Part shown: piece after piece, positions 29,456 to 39,838 of the stretch | Layout of the letters: each line of letters starts with the position of its first letter | How positions within the stretch are numbered: position 1 is the stretch's first letter | DNA from: Plasmodiophora brassicae | Lineage: Eukaryota > Endomyxa: Phytomyxea > Phytomyxea > Plasmodiophorida | Assembly (NCBI GenBank): GCA_036867785.1 | Contig: CP145416.1 | Location: 248,001-312,000 of the forward strand | Reading direction: 5' to 3' | Length of the DNA stretch: 64,000 bases | The notes under the pieces: generated by a model | Seen by the model: only the letters and a program-made list of their open reading frames with translations | Told to the model about the DNA's origin: nothing | The model's database searches: none | Program-made: the position numbers and the translations under genes

Positions 29456-29598
29456 TGTGACGACAGAGCAAGATGTGTCAACCACACGGATTGACCGACT
29501 GAGGTCGGTCCGCGCCGTGGACGTTTATTGTACCCAGTGCGCTACGAAGGAGCCCAATTTGGTGCCGGCTGAGTCGCCAACACGACTCAGTCGTGACA
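29456..29598 (-). repeat. Gypsy G 5' LTR
   Basis: 143 bp. Read on the minus strand it ends GTCGTCACA and is followed by TTTTGACCGACTAACC, the same candidate self-priming site as in gypsy B. Confidence 0.9.
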
Positions 29599-31923
29599 GC
29601 GAAGGCGCCCATGGAGAGGAAAGGCGTTCGGCGGAACATGTGGTTCAGATGGGCCTCCAAGCAGTGCATATACGGCGTCACTTTTTTAGGGCCGATAATG
29701 TCGCGAATTCTGCTGACCAGGTTTCGGTAATTCGACTAGATCGCGTCGATTCGATCGAGAGAGACGCGCTCAGGTGAAGATAATTCCTCGAAGCCGTTGG
29801 CCATGTCTTCGCAGATGCCCTGCAAGTGTTCCCTTATTGCTTCATGGACAGGTTCAGCCAACGAGCCCAGTTTCAATGTTGACAGGTCAACATTCTTGAG
29901 GAGGAGCTGGCGGCTCTTGTTCCATAACGTCGACCACTCCAGCGCACTGGCATCGCGGATACCCTCCTGCCCATATACACTGAACTGCTGCTTCGACGCT
30001 GCGGTAAACTCGACCTCGATCGACCTGAGCACGTCACGAAGTTCGTCCGAGCTTGCGCACGTCCCGGACGCCCATTGGATGATGGTTTGGAAAAGCACGT
30101 CGGTTATTCGAAAGTTGGCGTGGAGAACATCCAGAATGATCTTGTCAAAGTCAATAGACCTGATCGCCGACTCCATGACGTATCCCTTATGCACGTACGA
30201 ATCTTTGGATGCGAGAGCAACACACTCGTCCGCCTGCCTCTGGGACCGCAAGTCGTCGGCGCCGGTCCAGTGTGTGCATCGGCGATCAACAACGCCGCCG
30301 CGGTCACAGGCACACTGGAAACCGCCCGGGGACGACGGTGACTTGGCATGCTTAGGCTTAACGCAGAGAGGGCACGCATGCGTGGCATTAACTGATTGGA
30401 GACCTTTGACGATGGCCAAGAACTTCATGTCACCCGTCAAGACGACTCTGACGTTGTACAGAACGTGGTCGTACTCGAAACCCGAGTTTTGAACGAGCAT
30501 TAACCATTCGTCGATTGGTCGCAAGGCCCGGTGAAGTACTGAATGCGACTCTCCCCCGTCGATCAACATCACCGTATGGACCCGATTTAGCTCATGTGAA
30601 CGCCTTGCATCCGCCGGATCCATGAGAGCCAGGGCAACGACACTGCTGTTCGAGTTTCGATGGATGGAGCGACCATCGCCTCCGACTCTCAACCATAGTT
30701 CGTGACTGTTCGATGCTGTTTCAGGGATGCCTTCCACAGCAACTATGTTGCGGAGGTAGTTACCCAGGTCGCGAACGTAGACAAATGCACAATTGTTGCC
30801 CTTCTTGTCCTGTGCGAATCCTATATCCAGCTCTAGCTTGTGGTCCTTTCTGACGGCAGCGCGTCAGCAATGCCAATCACGCTCGAGCGCACTGGCAGTC
30901 ACCCCTTCGATACCAAGGATTTTTAGGACCGCCCTCATGGCTGCCCGCGGGACCTGTTGCGTCTTGCTCACAATCAACAGCGCCCGTATTTTCGCAGAAC
31001 GATCGAGGGTGTCGTTGTCATCGTCAGTGTTCACAGTCGGTAGCGGCACGTCCGGACCATCATCACTTCCAACCGCTGAAGTGCCGCTACCTTCTGTTCC
31101 TTGCTAGTCGCCATAGCCAGTTTTCGCACAGCGTGCAACAGCAGAAAGATTTGCCTCTTGAGCTGTTTCAGTTCAACCGACTTCGAACGGGACGCTCTCT
31201 GGGCCCTCTTCGCAGCTCTGCTAGCTGTTTGGGCGCGTACCCTGAGCTGGGCCATTTGTGACTCGGCTCTGGAACGATCCCGCGAACGAACTGCCATCAG
31301 ACTGGCACACCGTTTCTTCAGGTGGAACACCTCATCACGCAGCGCCCTGATCGTGTTAGACATCGACTCAATGTCGATAGTGTCGATGGGACTGCTCGAC
31401 GGGACATCGGCAACAGGAAAGAAAGCGTCAAGCAAGCTCGTTTCAGGATCCAGACATAAATCTCTCCGCAGTCGTCGTCGTCTTATCGACAGCATCATAC
31501 GACGCTGCCGGTTGTTGCATTGTGATCGAATCCGTTTCATATTCGACTCAGTCAGCGCAACCGGGAAATCCCGGCCGTCCAGGCGGCTCTGGACAAGGTC
31601 CATAAACTCTCGACCAGTCAGATTGGGATTCCCCATCGTGACCTCGAAGCACAGAACTGCAACGTCTTCAGACCGCAGGCGCGGTTGGGAGCTTGCGGCA
31701 GCGGCATCACTCTGCAGACTGCTGTTCAGTGGCCCCAACGGGGTCCGCCGCAGGGTCCATACTAAGGGCAACATGTAATTGGCCGTGTCACACTCGTTAG
31801 CAGCCCGATTTAAACGAAAGTTTCGCCGTTGAAACGCCCATCGTCTCCTCTAATGCACTGTCCTACCAACTTTTGTGACAAAGAACCCAATTGCCAGAAC
31901 GGGTCTTGTCTCCGGGTTTGTAA

Positions 31924-32263
31924 GAGCATCTCCACCCGTTGTACCTAAACCTAAATTTTTCCGTAGATTTAGAGATAATGATAATGAATTCGTTCCCCAC
32001 CCGTTGTACCTATACCTAACCGTTTAGGTAGAGTCTTTAAACGGGACCACAGATCTGAGCAGATCTGTCACGGAGTATAGGTAGCGCCCAACGGCAGCGG
32101 AAATGCGTGGGACGCCGTCGGATCGGACAACTTCACGGCGACCCACGTTCACAGAATTAGAGACGCCGAGCACCGCTGGGGGGAGCACCCATTTTTCTGT
32201 AAATTTGGTGATCCCTATGAGTCCGCTTAGGTATAGGTTTAGGTACAACGGGTGGAGATGCTC
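31924..32263. mobile_element. PIF/Harbinger-type MITE with TAA duplication
   Basis: A 340-bp element flanked by TAA at 31921-31923 and 32264-32266. About 30 bp at each end form a perfect inverted repeat beginning GAGCATCTCCACCCGTTG. A 3-bp TWA target and GAGCATCTCCA-type ends are characteristic of PIF/Harbinger MITEs. The inner terminal-repeat words (CCACCCGTTGTACCTA) recur once more inside near 31996. A minus-strand open frame of 83 codons spans it but resembles nothing and reads through the terminal repeat, so I do not call it a gene. Confidence 0.82.
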
Positions 32264-32411
32264 TAACTGCGGCACTTCAGTGCGCAGTCAAACGCCATTT
32301 TTAGGTGTCGTCTGGTGACCAACCAAAGGGCGGTCCCCTATTTTGGAGCCTTTGTCCGCCGTAACGCGGCGTTCAGGCGATTGCTGCACCAGTAGGCCAT
32401 GGCCAGCCCGA

Positions 32412-32646
32412 CCAGTCGGAATTCAAGCCGAAGGGAAAGAAGGTTCTCGAGTTCGTGTCCACTGAGCACATCTCTGCGCTGGCTGACAGCTACTACTCGC
32501 ACTTCGAGCATTACTGCGAGGGCCGCAAGAAGGCGGTGACGCAAGTGATTCCAGAAGCGGTTTGGAAACAGGTCAGGTTCACGATTTGGGCAACTCGTAC
32601 TCCTGGTATTGATTTATGTTTCAAGGTCTACGCCGAGTACCGATAA
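32412..32646 (+). CDS. Short unrecognised ORF
   Basis: An open plus frame of about 75 codons ending in TAA at 32646. It is rich in aromatic and charged residues (DSYYSHFEHYCEGRKKAV and AVWKQVRFTIW). Its upstream part (KPKGKKVLEF) is open but has no clear start; ATG 32455 is the first methionine. No family recognised. It abuts a Harbinger remnant on the other strand and may itself be a TE or gene fragment. Confidence 0.25.
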
Positions 32647-32870
32647 AAGTTCCCCGTACCGCCCGTACTAAGAGCATAGAGCTCAATTACTGGACATACA
32701 AGTGAGCACAACTCCTCGAATTCGCTTGCGGTGAAGTTCGTTGTCGCCCTAAATAACGATGGCCGTCGTAGAAGATATGCGAGCTCATCGCGAACGCCAA
32801 CGTCTGGGTCAACATACACCTGGTTATTGTTGTCGTCAAGTTCGTAGGGGTTGAAGAACTAACTCATCCG
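32628..32870 (-). pseudogene. Harbinger transposase N-terminal fragment
   Basis: Minus-strand frame reading FFNPYELDDNNNQVYVDPD, then LLRRPSLFRATTNFTASEFE, ELCSLVCPVI and ALSTGGTG before a stop. The pattern L-R-x-P-x-x-F-x-x-x-T-N-F-T-x-x-E-F-E-E-L followed by a short STG box matches the N-terminal region of PIF/Harbinger transposases known from oomycetes and fungi. The DDE nuclease part is missing. It lies within 400 bp of a Harbinger-type MITE. Confidence 0.55.
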
Positions 32871-33059
32871 TGTTGCCAATAACCGCCATACAGCACCACG
32901 CCGCCGCGTCAATCTCAAAGGAGTCATCGATACCGTCAGAATGCACAGAGGTCGATAGACAGATCGAGATCCAAGACAGCCTTCTAAGAAGATTCTGGTG
33001 TAGCCGCGCGCGCAGGAGGCCGTAACTGGTAGCCAGTCACACTCAGTTGATAACTTTAG

Positions 33060-33139
33060 TGTCTTAGATATAGTTCGGTTTGGTTTAGTTCGGTTCGGCC
33101 ATCAAAAAACCAAACCAAACCAAACCGCTCCGATCCCTA
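33060..33139 (-). repeat. Solitary end of an AACC/GGTT-rich hAT-like element
   Basis: Reading minus from 33139, TAGGGATCGGAGCGGTTTGG and the following roughly 80 bp match the left end of the element at 33186 (which starts TAGGGGTCGGCGCGG) in inverted orientation. It is a truncated relative with no partner end nearby. Together the two form an imperfect inverted repeat around 33140-33185. Confidence 0.6.
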
Positions 33140-33185
33140 CATAGGTACGGCGCAGTTTTGATACGGTAGGGGTCTTGGTTGAGCG

Positions 33186-33855
33186 TAGGGGTCGGCGCGG
33201 TTTGGTTTGGTTTGGTTTGGTTTTTTGAGGGCCAAACCGAACTAAACCAAACCGAAGTATATCTAAGAGCTAGAAACCGGAACCAAACCGAACCGGGCCT
33301 CCGAAACCGAAACTAAACCAACAAACCGTGGTTTAGATGAATCACGACAGTGTGTGGCGTAAAGTCCCTAATCCAACTCCTTCAGAAGAAGGTCCACGAC
33401 ATCGTCATTGTCGGTGAGGTCACGTTGCTGGTTGGCATCCAGCTGAGAGGGAACAAACTCGACACCAGTCTCAGACGATGACGACAAATCGTGATCGCTG
33501 ATACTTGCTCCATCTAGGCAATGACCAAGCATGACAGACACGAGAACTGGACCTCCTACGCTCCCAATCTGCTTCGAACGCGATACGGGAGGCGCTGGGG
33601 CCACTGTGCAGACGCTGGACAGCGCGCTCGCGGCTCGGGATTCCTGTATTACTAGCGCAGCCGCCATATATAGCCACTCGGTGCGAACCACGGTTCAAAC
33701 CGGTTCCACCGGAAGCAAACCGGTTTGAACCGGTTTGGGCGGACCTCGAACTAAACCAAACCAAACCAAACTAATTGGGTCCACCTGGAACCAAAACCGC
33801 GCATTTCGGTTTGGTTCACGGTTTCTGGCTCGAAACCAAACCGCGCCGACCCCTA
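33186..33855. mobile_element. hAT-like MITE, TSD GTTGAGCG
   Basis: A 670-bp element flanked by the 8-bp repeat GTTGAGCG at 33178-33185 and 33856-33863. The terminal inverted repeats are perfect over 23 bp, starting TAGGGGTCGGCGCGGTTTGG. Subterminal regions are built of AAACC/GGTTT words. The 8-bp duplication and TAGGG-type ends fit hAT. A minus-strand open frame (33691-33368) with an acidic Leu-rich tail lies inside; it may be a transposase remnant, but I see no diagnostic motif. Confidence 0.78.
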
Positions 33856-34086
33856 GTTGAGCGTCTGGGGAGGTAAACGAACGGCCAGTAAATGCCGTTG
33901 ACAAGTCCGAGCGGACCTCTTCCCGTTCTGATATCGTCCAGGCGCGATGAGCCTAGTTCAAAAAGGTGATGGGCCGGCACTGCCAGGCCGGGGATGTTGG
34001 CGCTCTGCTGGCTGAACCTTCGGCACTCGGACCCGAGACCAAAGCGCGAAGAACAGAGTACTAACTAAATCGTATGTCTTTCCTTT

Positions 34087-37000
34087 ATTCGTTGGATTTG
34101 CTGCAACCGACTTTGCCAGTTCGAGACGCAATCGCTTCCGCTCCTTTTTGCCTGAGACAAGTTAGCTGAGGTAAAATGCCAGGCACTGTTATTCGACAAG
34201 CTACCTGAAGGTTACAGCACGTAATTTGCGCATGAAGGGCCAGGTGCCTTACTGTCGCTGCCAACGTTGCAAACGGCGCAAAACGGCAATAGCGCGTAAA
34301 TCTAGTAAGATTTAGAAAGACGTCCATAATAATCTGTCTTGTATCTTACCCGGACTTCAAGACGTCATTCTTCATAATTAGGTCAATGCGGAAAAATAGG
34401 TTTCCAACCGGCCGCACAACAATATTGACAAAGTTGAGCTGGCTAGGTATGGTATTAATCTCATACACTGCATCGCAGTTGTCCGAATAGACGATGTTGA
34501 CATAGTCGTTGCCAATATGTCGTTTCTTGTTCTCTCCCTAAATTGGATCATTCTGTTATCTCCTACTAATCAGATATACACGGATTGGCTACATGTGGAA
34601 ACTGCTCCGGGTAATTGGGCATCAGCGTTGCAACGTGAAAACAGATTCGGGTAAGGCAGTCGTTCCAGATCAGGGCAACGCAACCGTCGTCATCGCTTGT
34701 CCGGTCAAGGCCACCAGAGTAACAAGAAGACCCTCGTAGCGGGATGAAGCGCCCAAGTGATCTTAAAAACTACAAGAAAATACAATCAAGTATTCAGATG
34801 AACGATCAAGTTAACGTCTCGTCAAAAGCAAGCCCTACACGTTCGTAAAGAGGTGAACCGGATGTGTTCCCGAGGATCTCCACTTCATTGGTCTGATCAT
34901 ACCCGACATAAATGACGCCGAATTTCATAGTGTCCTGGCAGGGCATCTGATCGAGCATTGACAGCGATCCCTCCAGTGTTTCGTCTACGCTTAAACCTAT
35001 TCATTTGAGGAGCAAGCAACCGTCACTAAACGTCATATGAAGCGAATATGACAGGTTGTGAGTTACAGGTCAAAAGATTATCGCCGACAACTTGGCCATG
35101 AACTAGAAGTCCAGCTTGATCGATTACAAATTCAGGAAGGCATGAAAGGACAGTTCCTGGGCAGATCGCATCATGGCGGCGGTCCGATGGACCGGAATGA
35201 TGGGAATGCTCGTACGATCCCAAGTGCTCGTTACAAAATTGCCCTGAGCGCCATGGATTTGTCGATGATTGCAAAATGTCCACGACGCTGGAGGACGGCA
35301 CGAAGGAACTTCCACCTTGTGAGAAGTGAACTATCCACGTGCTGTTAACGGACGCAGGACGGCGTACTGTCACTCGCGCCGTCGACGAAGTCAAAATCTC
35401 AACCGAGACGATTGCATTGTCGCCAGCCCATATCTTCTGCGCTAGTGTCCGGTGCGTAATTTCTTCCAACCTGTCGGGTAGGGTTAGCATATGAAACTCA
35501 GGAGCATCGTTAGTGCTGGAGTATCGGTGCATAAAATCCTGAAGGCAACAGGCGTTGCTGCTGCGCTGCGCCAGGTTTGACAGAACCGTTCCAAGTGCGC
35601 GATAGTTAACACCACGCCCGTGCCGATCCAATTTGATGAACCACAGAGATGTGCACCTCTGAGCGAGATGAGTGATTGCTGGCCTTGCGTTAACTGTCTC
35701 CAATATCTGTATGAGAGCAGAGAGAACGCGAGCAGTGTTCTCAGCAACAACAGCCAAAGCCTGAATGAAACCTGTTACGGACACCTTCCACATTACGATA
35801 TACTCCTCACCTCGCTATCAATTATATCGAGGAAGGTCGCGAAAACGTACAGACATTCGAGAGTAGCCCAGACAGCAGCCTCAGATAGAGATGTTGCCGA
35901 CGACAGCACTGCAACGACCTGGATCTTCGTTCATTTCATATCAGGAATAGGTTAATATTTCCCCACCTTCGATAAGTGGGGTACAAGAAGTGCAGGGCAC
36001 GACATCGCACAGATTGTTAATCCATGGAAACATGTCTCAACACTCTCACTGTACGCGATATCTGATTGCAGCAATAGTTAAGCTGTTAACCAAACGTTAC
36101 TGAGTAGAGATGTCTCCGAACCTTCCAAATGATACCGGTTCTGCAACAGCACGGTAAGACAAGTTATGACGGCCCTTAGACAGACAGGACTGAGTCGATC
36201 GATGAAAGCGAGAAGCTGCACGAGTAGCCGCAGGCCGACGTTAACAAAGCGGCCTGGACAGACTCCAGTTCCGAAACGGACGGTAAGTGATTCAGCGCGT
36301 AAGCAGTCGCTGACAGAGGCGTATTACAAAACCAAATGCAGATCGCCACAATTACTCAACTGACCTTAACAGCGATACAAGCCGATCGACGTCAACGAGA
36401 GAAACGATATTGAAATCTATGCAAATATCAGTAATAACATCTCGGGAGATGCTTCAGTGTCTGACCTTGGCAACACAATACCACACTATCAAGTGCAGCG
36501 AAGAAAACCTGCGCATCAGCCTCTGCATCAAGGACGTTGACAAGTGCTGTCCATGCACGTTCGATATGGAGAACCATGGACGCGCTTGCATCGTCGATTT
36601 CCCGGGAAATGAAGAGATACCGGCTGTGAGCAGAATCAGCCATGGATACTCGCCCATGACTGTCACATGATATTTTCCCAATAGCTTCACATACTCGCTG
36701 GCGAACATCCGGTAAGCAATGGTTAACCAGATCGAGTAGAGCGCTGAACGTGTACAGACAGTCTTCAAAATGAGGGTCTTGTAGCTTGGCCCGAAAAATT
36801 GCCTCCAGAATGCGAGGCACTTCGGCGGCAATACATTCTATGTTTGCTGCGCAACCCAATACATCAACGAGATCCTTCACAGATCCGCAATAACCGGAAG
36901 ACGCGATTTGCCCTATGCTTTTAATGACGACGATCTGGACGTCGTAAGAGTCATCCGATGTAAAGGGCTCGGAAAGGTATGGCAAAAGAGCGCCTCGAAG

Positions 37001-38231
37001 GATGTCATCTGCAAGCAGAGTCTGATAACGGTGAAATAGCTGAACTGCGAAGGAGAATGCGGAAAGTCGCAGCGCCTCTGGTCGTGAACGATCGACGAAG
37101 AAAAGGCGCATCAACTGCGCGAGCCTCTCAAACCAAACAGGGTTTGAAGGATATATCTGGGCCATAATGGCATGAAGAAGAATCTCCAGGTTGTCCCTAT
37201 CCAACAGCCTATGCATCCTTTCCAGCATTGCAAAATAGGAGTCGGACTGAACATTGCACGTGCGCATGGCTGTCAAAGATTCGCGCACAGCGGTTTCGAC
37301 AGCGACAGAAGCATCGACATGCTCCGCAACTATCGACAAAATGTCAATGATGGCGTCCCATTCGACAGCGGTGATTTCTGTGCCGAATTTGCGGATCAGA
37401 CGACGCGTTGATGCGCTAATTTCGCCGATAATAGCGATATCGGCTCGAACCGACCGATCGGTAAGGACGATAAGGAGCGCATCGAGAACATCCAAAAATG
37501 GTAGCGCCAGACGATCCGGGTCAATGCGCTGCGATCCCCAAACGGCCATGCCAACGAAAAATATAGCACCGCGACGAACAGCCGGCGTGACTGCGGCCTG
37601 CGAGAGCTGTCGCATGAGAATGGCGCCACACCTGGCACAATGCCTGCCGCTGAGAATGGCGCGAAAAATCCGCCATGGTTCATGACTGTCAGACATGGCC
37701 GCCGCCTGACATAACGCAACGACGACACGTTCGACGGCGCCCTGTGTGATCATGTCCGCTTTGACGCAAACCTGTGTAGGAAGATCGCAGCAGTTAGCAG
37801 AGGGACGTACATGCGAATTGCACTGGCGGAGATGTCGAATAACATACGTCAATGAAACGGAGGGCAATATGCCCGTAGGCCGTACCCGGCAGGCAAGAGG
37901 CAACGGCATCGACTACCGGTTCGATATCGGCTTCGGTCATGCCATATCCTGTAACCAGGTTGATCAGGCAGCGCAGGATGGCATCAGGATCGGAGAGGTC
38001 TGGGGCGACGGCGATGATACGCGCAATAAGACTGGCAGTGGCGGCCGGTGAATCGATTAGGCGGCGACAGTCGTGCGTGGCGGCCACCAGGGCGCGCTGC
38101 CTGGTGACCAGGTCGACCTGGTCGGACTGCAGCGCACGCATGATAGCAGGATGTGTATCGGTGGGTGCAAGGTCGCCAGCAAGCACCCGCGCAAGAATGG
38201 CGGCGGGCGCGTCATCGCCACCGATTGCCAT
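34087..38231 (-). CDS. Tuberin/RalGAP-alpha-like RapGAP-domain protein
   Basis: Multi-exon minus-strand gene. The start chosen is ATG 38231 (MAIGGDDAP). Intron 1 (37847-37772, GTATGT...CACAG) gives an in-frame join. The second exon (37771 to about 36470) encodes helical HEAT-like repeats including EWDAIIDILSIV, resembling the tuberin N-terminal domain. Further short introns follow (GTCAGA...CATAG; GTCAGT...GTCAG). The C-terminal exons carry the RapGAP domain: MKFGVIYVGYDQTNEVEILG then NTSGSPLYER; ICFHVATLMP; HIGNDYVNIVYSDN with the catalytic asparagine thumb; QLNFVNIVVRP; and HLALHAQI, ending near 34087. Family members switch off Rheb or Ral-type GTPases in TOR or trafficking control. Tuberin versus RalGAP is not resolved. 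Confidence 0.85.
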
Positions 38232-38585
38232 CGGGCAAGTACGGCACCGCACGCGCGCGCCGCGGCGATAATAACGCCGGTTCCAGCGCGACGGGACGGG
38301 GCGGCGCAGAAACGCACGCAGACGGTGCTGGCACGAGCACACCCTTCGTAATACGAGCGGCGAAATTCTGTCGGTACGGCCAATGTTTGACGGCGGTACC
38401 CAACGTGAACATCGCAGTTGGCAGCAGCGGCTGGTCGTTACGTATAATTATAGGTGCACATACGTACCTATGCGGTTGCGGGCGCAGGCAGGGCCGGCCC
38501 CGCCATTCGGCGTTGCGGTCCGTGACGTCGTTGGTCACTGGATCGACCCTGCAGCACTCAGCGACGTCCGCTGCGCGCTACTCGG
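38232..38585. other. Divergent promoter region
   Basis: 354 bp between the starts of the RapGAP gene (minus) and the gankyrin gene (plus). No ORF with support. A short AT-rich stretch near 38440-38460 (TACGTATAATTATAGG) is the only TATA-like sequence. Confidence 0.4.
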
Positions 38586-39661
38586 ATGGCGACCATGACG
38601 GCTGACATGGCAGCGACCGTACTGAATGCGGCCATGCACAACGATATCGATGTGCTACAAAGGAACCTCGATGGCCTGGATCCGGACGACGACGACGTCC
38701 GGTCGTACAAGGTAGGGTGTTGCACCCAGGCGGCGCCCCCGTACAACACGGCCACCACCTGGCCCGCATGAACTCACCCGTTGATCACATCAGGACTGCA
38801 ATGGTCGAACGGCCCTGCACTGGGCCGCCGCTAATGGCCACGATGGCGCTGTGGAGGCCCTCATCCGACACCGCTGGGACGTCAACGTTGACGATGAGGT
38901 CGGAATGTCCATGGAGCGGCCCGCCCCCGCGCCCAATGTTTTATGATGGATGACGGATGGGCGCATCTCAACGTGTATCTCAGGTGCACTGGACGCCATT
39001 GCATTCGGCATGCAGCGCCGGACATGTTCCTGTGGTCCGGCAGCTGTTGCAACAGAAGGCGAACTGCCACGCTCGTAACGACAACGGTTGCACGTACGTC
39101 GATCCGGCGCTGCGCCCCGTCACCGACTGACTGTGCGCACTCCCAGGCCGATCATGTACGCCGCATCCAAGGGCAACACGCTGATCGTTGACCTGCTCCT
39201 TAAGAACGGTGCCAATCCGAGCATTTCTGATGCGTCTGGCCAGTGTGTACGTGGGGTGCGCCTAGCGTCCGAGCCGTCGTGCGTTTGCTGACATGGCCGA
39301 CCCAGCCGCTGCATCGCGCCGCCAGTCGAGGCAAGGCTGATATCGTGGAGATGCTGGTGCGGGACCCGCGGGTCAACATTAACGCTGTCGACAATGCTGG
39401 CCACTCGGCGTTGCACTTGGCGTGCATGGAAGGGGACAAGGAGATGGCTGCCGACCTGATCGACCTGGGCGCTGGTACTATATCATTCTACGATGCCGTT
39501 CGTCGACGGCAAACCCATTGAATGCGTCTGCAGATGCGCGCCTGCGCGACAAGGACGGCAAGGTGGCCTTCCATTACGCACCGAGCGCGCAAGTCAACTA
39601 CCTGGTCTCGTTGGTCCTCGACAAGGACAAACGTCAGGACGGGGCGCCGGCTGCCGAGTAG
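38586..39661 (+). CDS. PSMD10: Gankyrin, 26S proteasome assembly chaperone
   Basis: Six exons (38586-38711, 38794-38898, 38984-39093, 39147-39246, 39306-39474, 39534-39661) with short GT...AG introns give a 245-codon frame. Consecutive ankyrin repeats read NGRTALHWAAANGH, WTPLHSACSAGH, CTPIMYAASKGN, PLHRAASRGK and HSALHLACMEGD. Repeat number, the TALHWA first repeat, the NGCTP and MHRAA-like positions and the overall length match gankyrin (Nas6 in yeast). It binds the Rpt3 ATPase and guides assembly of the 19S base. The C-terminus lacks further domains. All exon joins keep frame. Another short ankyrin protein cannot be fully excluded. Confidence 0.82.
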
Positions 39662-39838
39662 GACGCTACGCGCTTGATGTCTACAGGAGTACGCCTCGTG
39701 TTGATATAGTCTCGAACAAATGGATGTCAGTCTACTGTAGGTAGGCAGACTGGTACGAGCGCGCGTGTGCGTCCGGTATCGTGTCGACGTTTTGTGGGTC
39801 TGGCGGAGACGGCGAATGAGAAGTGCGGCGACGACCCG

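Larger units (their letters stand above)
26780..29598 (-). mobile_element. Gypsy G: non-autonomous gag-protease element
   Basis: A 2819-bp element in minus orientation with LTRs 26780-26922 and 29456-29598 (143 bp, one difference by eye) and the target GCGAA duplicated at 26775-26779 and 29599-29603. It has the same organisation and the same internal deletion point as gypsy B: leader repeats, gag and protease in one ORF, an RNase H remnant, and a stop in the 3' LTR. It splits a transposase gene. Confidence 0.92.
26606..31774 (-). pseudogene. Decayed DDE-type transposase gene split by gypsy G
   Basis: Minus-strand gene in pieces: 31774-31031 (basic N-terminus, Arg/Lys-rich coiled coil), 31049-29604, and 26774-26606 beyond gypsy G. 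The middle shows LWLRVGGDGRS, then LTGDMKFLAIVKGLQS followed by CPLC, and DVLHANF. The part bridging the insertion has PYMHCLEAHL before and QSLELKNHQ after. The order GD-K-F-L / CxxC / D-x-LH / H...Q-x-x-E-x-x-N resembles uncharacterised DDE transposase-like proteins of animals, fungi and protists. Lesions: TGA at 30864-30866, TAG at 29736-29738, a frame change near 31040, and gypsy G. The family name is uncertain. Confidence 0.5.

Noticed and set aside
33060-33300. AACC/GGTT runs as telomeric repeat
   Set aside because: The words are irregular, change strand, and fall inside a TE with terminal inverted repeats and an 8-bp target duplication.
37396-37728. Alternative frames opposite and within the RapGAP gene N-terminal exon
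   Set aside because: The long minus frame with HEAT-like helices and a verified splice join explains the region.
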